From: Armatimonadota bacterium
GTDB taxonomy: Bacteria; Armatimonadota; Abditibacteriia; CG2-30-59-28
DNA: 8,573 nt
NCBI GenBank assembly: GCA_016199605.1
Contig: JACQGJ010000151.1
Location: 1 to 8,573 of the forward strand
Reading direction: 5' to 3'
Shown here: positions 4,669-8,573 of the stretch, one piece after another
Layout of the letters: the number at the start of each line of letters is the position of its first letter
Numbering within the stretch: position 1 is the stretch's first letter
Made by a program: the position numbers and the translations under genes
The notes under the pieces: generated by a model
Seen by the model: only the letters and a program-made list of their open reading frames with translations
Told to the model about the DNA's origin: nothing
Databases searched by the model: none

Positions 4669-7638
4669 CTACTGCACCTGCGGCAGCAACTGCGAGGGCA
4701 AGTCCTTCGGAGCGATGGACTTGAGGTAACGCAGGACGTATCGAGTGTTCCACGCTTTCCCGGCCTCCAGTGTTGTGTAAGGGAACATCCATTCCAGGCT
4801 CAAGTCCGCCTTGTTAAGGTCGTCACGCCAGTTATAGAACTGGGCCACCGCGGTTTCTGCCTGGCAAAGAACCGTCTCGCCTGTTATAGGGTCGCGTTGC
4901 GCAATCCAGTCGCCGGTCGTGGTTCCGTTGCGACCGTCGCGTTCCCAGGACTCGTTGCCGAGGAGGTAGGGCTGGTTCGGCTTGGCCCAGACCACGCTCG
5001 TCGCCGGGGCCTCCGTGACACCCGAATTGGTTTGCATGAAGATCTGCGGGATAACGGGCTGAGGCTCCCCGGCCTTCCCCGGTTTCGGGCCCATCGTCAG
5101 CATCTGGTGAGCCCAGTAGGAGAAGCCGACCGAAGGGGCCGGTCCGGGATTGGAGATTTCCACACGCACCTCGACATCAGTCCTGTCCTCCGGAACCACG
5201 ATTGTCTTCGTGAGACGCAATCCCTGCAACGCGGGAGTCTGTTTGGTTTGCCTGAGCTGCACCCAGGCTTTCGAGCCGTGAACCTTCGCGTACACGAGCT
5301 CGTAGGCTCCCTTCTCGTCCCCCGACCAGTGCGCGTCTGCCGGGCTCCAGAACAGGTCTACCGCCGCTCCGTGGTATCCGCTCAACCATTCCGCAACCGT
5401 GCGGTTGCCGTCCTTGATCTTCCAGTCGCTGAGGATCCCGCCGGTCTGCGGGCGGATCCAGACTTGCTGCACCGGACTCTCTATGAGGATCGCGGTGTCG
5501 CCCTTCTTCCCAACCATGTCGTAGCGAATGGACAGCTTCCCGCGCTCGGCGAGCACTGCTCCTTCCGTGTCAGGCTCCCGGTACTTCCTGTAGTCCGCCT
5601 GGATTGCCGATACTGCGCGACGTCCGGCCTTCTCCCGGCCCAGCTCCGCGGCGGGGGCAATCAGCAGCAACCTGATTCCATACCTCGCGGGGGTCATCAT
5701 CATGATTCCCTGCCGAAGTTGCGTGTGGGTGAAGGTGTCATCGCTGCCTTTTGACGTGAGGAGATATCCTTCAGAAACGTCGAGGACGCGATACCGGCCC
5801 GCGGGAAGCCGGGCGACACTGATCCGGTAGTAGCAGTCGACCCCGAGGTCGGTGTTGATTACGCCGATCAAGCGCCGATTGCCGAGAGCGAAGGCGCGCC
5901 AGAGAGCGATCTGGCTGAAGTCCGGCACGGGGAAGACTTTCTTCTCTTTTCCTCTCATTAGAGTAAACCGCTTCTTGGGGAGCGGGGTGATCTTCACGTC
6001 CGCGGGATCGGGTTTGCCGTCGAGCAAGACATCTTCCACCCGTGAGATCTCCCGGTTGGCTCGGGCCATCCACCAGAACTGGAGAGGGCTGAATTCGTTG
6101 AGCCAGAAGCCGTAACCTTTCGCGCCGCCCAGGATCGTCGCCCAGAACATGGCGCGCAGGACCTCGCCGGGGTCGCCTCCGGGGTAGTAGAACTCCCTCC
6201 CCTGACCGAGGTACAGAGGTGCGAAGTCCACCTTCACTCGTTTCGTAATGGCGCGTGTCCACTCGAAGGCCTCCCTCACCTGTCCGACCCCGTGGCTGTA
6301 CCACATCGGCTCGAGCACACCAAACGCCTCCTGCATTCGATCCGTTGGGAAGGGGAAGGTGAGGTACACCATGCGGCCCAGACTGTCCTTGCCCAGCTCG
6401 ATCATGTCCGACATCAAGTCCGGGTCGGTAGAGGTGTAGGGCGATCCCGGATTCCAGAGAGTGAAGGCTTTCGGGTTCCCCTCGTGAGCCGCTTTCGAGT
6501 AAAGCAAAGCCAGCTTGAGGTATTGCTCAGCCCGGAAGTCCCCCCACTGTTTCCGATGCCGCTTCCAGATTTCCTGCGGGGTGAGGGTTGTGGAGTCGAG
6601 CCTGAACCTTCGGGCGAACGCCTCGATACCGGCCTGGGAGAACCCCCCGTCGTATACGGGGCCCCACTCGATATCCTGGGTCATCGCGTCAACCTGGGCG
6701 GCGTAGTGTTTACAGGCTGCCAGATCGTCAGCCCACGGCTTGCCGTTCTCATCAAGGACCCACTGGGCCTCCTGACCCTCAACAGGTCTGCCGTCTTTGT
6801 CCCGGTTCCGGTAACGGGGATCCTCGCTGATCTTTCCCATGGTTTTCCAGCCGTGCATTCCGCCCATGTTCACATGCAGACGGAGTCCCTTCTCATAGCA
6901 GCCGGCCTGCTTCATCGCCGCGGCGGAGGCTTCCCACCAACCGAGGAGGTTGACTCCGGAACGGGAGAGCAACTCCAGCACACGGCTTAATCTCTCCGGA
7001 TCGGGTTCACCGGAGGATGCGATCTTTGCACGTTCGAGGCTTTGTACGCCGGCCGGAAGGGACTCAACGGTTGCTGGTTGCAGGTTGCAGTTGGGTGAGT
7101 TGTAGAAATGCACCAGCATTCGCTTCGCAGGTCTCGTCTTTGGAAGCTCCGGCAGCAGCTTGACCGGGAGGGCCTGCTCCGGCTCAGGACCTTCCGGGGT
7201 TTCAAAGTGCCATGCGAAGACACCGGGATTCCGGCGATCCTGCTCGGAGGGATAAGGAACCCACTGCGTGAAAATCCGGGCCCAACGATCCGTGTCTTTG
7301 TTCACCCGACCGAACCTGTAACGCTTGTAGGGCTTGCCGTCGCGGCTGATCTCCGTTACTTTGGGCTGAGGGGCTTCCTGGGAGTATACGTAGGCCACCG
7401 AGAAGAACTCCACGTAGGCGGGAACCTCCAGCACGGGGTAAAGCTCTTCAGGCGCTTGCGCCTTGTCCGGCCCAATCATGAATCCGGGAATCTCCAGATT
7501 CGGCAGGTTCTCGATCATCCACACCGCGCCCTCGTCACTCGCGGGCCAGATCTTGGAGGGAGCCGGAGACGCGGTTTGTCCGGAAGCCACCAGCAACGCG
7601 AAGAGGGCCGCCCACGCGGGGAGTCTGCCGACATTCAT
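4669..7638 (-). CDS. Large secreted putative glycoside hydrolase: TIM barrel plus mutarotase-like beta sandwich
   Basis: This 989-residue protein starts at ATG 7638 with GGAGG six bases upstream. Residues 1-22 are a Sec signal (AWAALFALLVASGQTAS). About 30-170 is a beta-rich N-terminal domain. About 172-530 has the features of a TIM barrel: KRMLVHFYN (172-180), SGVNLLGWWEASA (227-239), GLRLHVNMGG (251-260), QDIEWGPVYDGGF (321-333), FTLWNPGSP (392-400) and AKGYGFWLNEFSP (506-518). E324 in DIEW and E515 are candidate catalytic acids; this is inference. About 575-665 looks like a barrel-capping beta domain. About 690-970 resembles a galactose-mutarotase-like sandwich (QTGGILSDWKIKDG, RLTKTIVVPEDRTDVEVRVEISNPG), common in polysaccharide lyases and hydrolases. 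I cannot assign a GH family. The four-base ATGA overlap with the LamG-like gene implies coupled translation and shared substrate use. Confidence 0.85.
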   Translation of the reverse strand: MNVGRLPAWAALFALLVASGQTASPAPSKIWPASDEGAVWMIENLPNLEIPGFMIGPDKAQAPEELYPVLEVPAYVEFFSVAYVYSQEAPQPKVTEISRDGKPYKRYRFGRVNKDTDRWARIFTQWVPYPSEQDRRNPGVFAWHFETPEGPEPEQALPVKLLPELPKTRPAKRMLVHFYNSPNCNLQPATVESLPAGVQSLERAKIASSGEPDPERLSRVLELLSRSGVNLLGWWEASAAAMKQAGCYEKGLRLHVNMGGMHGWKTMGKISEDPRYRNRDKDGRPVEGQEAQWVLDENGKPWADDLAACKHYAAQVDAMTQDIEWGPVYDGGFSQAGIEAFARRFRLDSTTLTPQEIWKRHRKQWGDFRAEQYLKLALLYSKAAHEGNPKAFTLWNPGSPYTSTDPDLMSDMIELGKDSLGRMVYLTFPFPTDRMQEAFGVLEPMWYSHGVGQVREAFEWTRAITKRVKVDFAPLYLGQGREFYYPGGDPGEVLRAMFWATILGGAKGYGFWLNEFSPLQFWWMARANREISRVEDVLLDGKPDPADVKITPLPKKRFTLMRGKEKKVFPVPDFSQIALWRAFALGNRRLIGVINTDLGVDCYYRISVARLPAGRYRVLDVSEGYLLTSKGSDDTFTHTQLRQGIMMMTPARYGIRLLLIAPAAELGREKAGRRAVSAIQADYRKYREPDTEGAVLAERGKLSIRYDMVGKKGDTAILIESPVQQVWIRPQTGGILSDWKIKDGNRTVAEWLSGYHGAAVDLFWSPADAHWSGDEKGAYELVYAKVHGSKAWVQLRQTKQTPALQGLRLTKTIVVPEDRTDVEVRVEISNPGPAPSVGFSYWAHQMLTMGPKPGKAGEPQPVIPQIFMQTNSGVTEAPATSVVWAKPNQPYLLGNESWERDGRNGTTTGDWIAQRDPITGETVLCQAETAVAQFYNWRDDLNKADLSLEWMFPYTTLEAGKAWNTRYVLRYLKSIAPKDLPSQLLPQVQ

Positions 7639-8465
7639 TGCGTTCCTCCGGTCTCAAGTCTTACGAGTTTCACATTGTCGATCAAGCCGACGAAACTATC
7701 GAGAGGATAGAACACAGCTTTCCCGTCCCACCAGGGCTGATCACCCAGGTAGAAGGCGTTGGTAAGGTTGTGCGCGTATGGCACACTCCAGTCGGTCGTG
7801 AAATCCTCAACTACTCCATCGAGGAGGAGCAGAGACCCTTCCGGCCCGTACCAGTACTCCACGTGTCGCCACTTGCCGAGAGCAACCGGATCGCTCACGA
7901 GGGTGATCGATTCTCGTCGAGTCAGGGAGGTCGCCGACACCCGCAGGTCCAGACCCACGCGCAGATACATGCAGGTGTTGCCGCCAGTCCCGATAGAAAA
8001 GAGGGTCATCATGGTGTGGTCGCGAGGCAGTTTGTCGAGACGGAAATCCAACTGGAAGTGTCCCCGCCTCGGAACGTAGGGTCCGTAGTAGAGGTAGATT
8101 GCCTCCGTCCGGTCTTCAGGGAAAAGCGCCGCGCGGTCCTCGCGGACTCTGTGAGTCCGAGCGCTCTGGTCGTGTTTCAACCCGGGGCCAAAGCCAACCG
8201 GCCCTGTGGGCGTGCCCGTGGTAACGCCGTCCAGAGAGTCGTCCAGGCAGACTCCCGTTTCCTTCGTGTTGTGGAAGGTCTGCAACAAGGCGCGGGCTTC
8301 AGGGTCCGCGTCCATGCCTGCAGGTCGCGCGGGTGGCGAGAGTAAAGCCAGAAGCCCGGCGACGGCGAAGGCTTTGAATACTCTTGGCAATGAAAAGTGG
8401 GGGTTATCCAGCGGAATCCTCCAGGAAATTCTGGCCCTCTCTGCCCAAGCTGATCTGCCGCACAC
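7635..8465 (-). CDS. Secreted LamG/concanavalin A-like protein (start uncertain)
   Basis: The longest frame starts with GTG at 8465 and gives 276 residues, but that GTG lies inside the likely -10 box of a TTGACA promoter, so it is probably not the true start. In frame, CTG at 8411 sits five bases after GGAGGA (8422-8417), and TTG at 8390 lacks a ribosome site. Either leaves a good signal peptide (LPRVFKAFAVAGLLALLSPPARPA). From about 120 to 270 the protein is a jellyroll of LamG type: AIYLYYGPYV, FQLDFRLDKLP, MMTLFSIGTGGN, WRHVEYWYGPEGSLLLLDGVVEDF and FVGLIDNVKLVRLE. No catalytic pair of a GH16-like enzyme is visible, so it is more likely a glycan-binding or accessory protein than an enzyme. 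Its stop overlaps the start of the 989-residue glycosidase (ATGA), making it the first gene of the cluster. Confidence 0.75.
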   Translation of the reverse strand: MCGRSAWAERARISWRIPLDNPHFSLPRVFKAFAVAGLLALLSPPARPAGMDADPEARALLQTFHNTKETGVCLDDSLDGVTTGTPTGPVGFGPGLKHDQSARTHRVREDRAALFPEDRTEAIYLYYGPYVPRRGHFQLDFRLDKLPRDHTMMTLFSIGTGGNTCMYLRVGLDLRVSATSLTRRESITLVSDPVALGKWRHVEYWYGPEGSLLLLDGVVEDFTTDWSVPYAHNLTNAFYLGDQPWWDGKAVFYPLDSFVGLIDNVKLVRLETGGTQ

Positions 8466-8493
8466 TCTACCCCAAAGTCCGTTGCCTTGTCAA
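8464..8493 (-). promoter_or_regulatory. Sigma70-type promoter for the three-gene glycan cluster
   Basis: TTGACA (8493-8488) is a perfect -35 box. After 18 bases comes TAGAGT (8469-8464), a 4/6 match to the -10 consensus. The predicted transcript start is near 8457, ahead of the LamG-like, 989-residue and 681-residue genes. The box also covers the GTG at 8465, which argues for a downstream translation start. Confidence 0.5.
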
Positions 8494-8533
8494 AATGATT
8501 GAGGAATATCTGGCATTGTATCATAAGACCCCT

Positions 8534-8548
8534 GCGAGTTTATCTCGC
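8534..8548. other. Small palindrome upstream of the cluster promoter
   Basis: GCGAG-TTTAT-CTCGC is a perfect 5-bp inverted repeat about 40 bases upstream of the -35 box. It could be a binding site for a regulator or the end of a hairpin from a gene beyond the right edge. The short stem and lack of a T-run make either reading weak. I see no gene in 8494-8573. Confidence 0.25.
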
Positions 8549-8573
8549 CGGTGAATGAGATTGACGGGCTAAA

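Noticed and set aside
4657..5754. A 365-codon plus-strand frame opposite the 989-residue gene
   Set aside because: It is antisense to well-patterned coding sequence, lacks a ribosome site and shows no recognisable protein features.

Overview
The window looks like a polysaccharide-degradation region from a GC-rich, free-living bacterium. Four large genes and one small one all read on the minus strand, and every gene product has an export signal. The modular secreted enzymes, a small lipoprotein and a hairpin-rich intergenic element suggest Armatimonadota, Planctomycetota, Verrucomicrobiota or a related lineage. There is no rRNA or other marker gene here, so that placement is a guess from style.

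Layout in the direction of transcription, right to left. A TTGACA promoter (8493-8464) precedes a secreted LamG/concanavalin-like protein (ending at 7635). Its stop overlaps the start of a 989-residue putative glycosidase (7638-4669) in an ATGA junction. After 55 bases comes a 681-residue three-part protein (4613-2568): carbohydrate-binding module, FlgD-like Ig domain, TIM-barrel glycosidase. These three look like one operon. A small lipoprotein gene (2359-2030) follows after 208 bases. After a 373-base gap with its own promoter (1718-1690), a GH42/GH-A-like enzyme with an embedded carbohydrate-binding module (1656 to beyond base 1) runs off the left edge.

The most interesting piece is in that gap: a 268-bp non-autonomous mobile element (1778-2045). 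It has 21-bp terminal inverted repeats (19/21 identical) and a perfect 10-bp direct repeat abutting both ends. Inside are two inverted REP-like units, each GTAG followed by a bulged hairpin. Their stems differ by a compensatory base-pair swap. The element sits in the 3' end of the lipoprotein frame and supplies its present stop codon. Removing the element and one target copy extends the frame to 119 codons.

Functionally, the four large proteins probably bind and cut one or more complex glycans outside the cytoplasm. No transporter, regulator or sugar-catabolism gene is visible, and the substrate cannot be read from the sequence.
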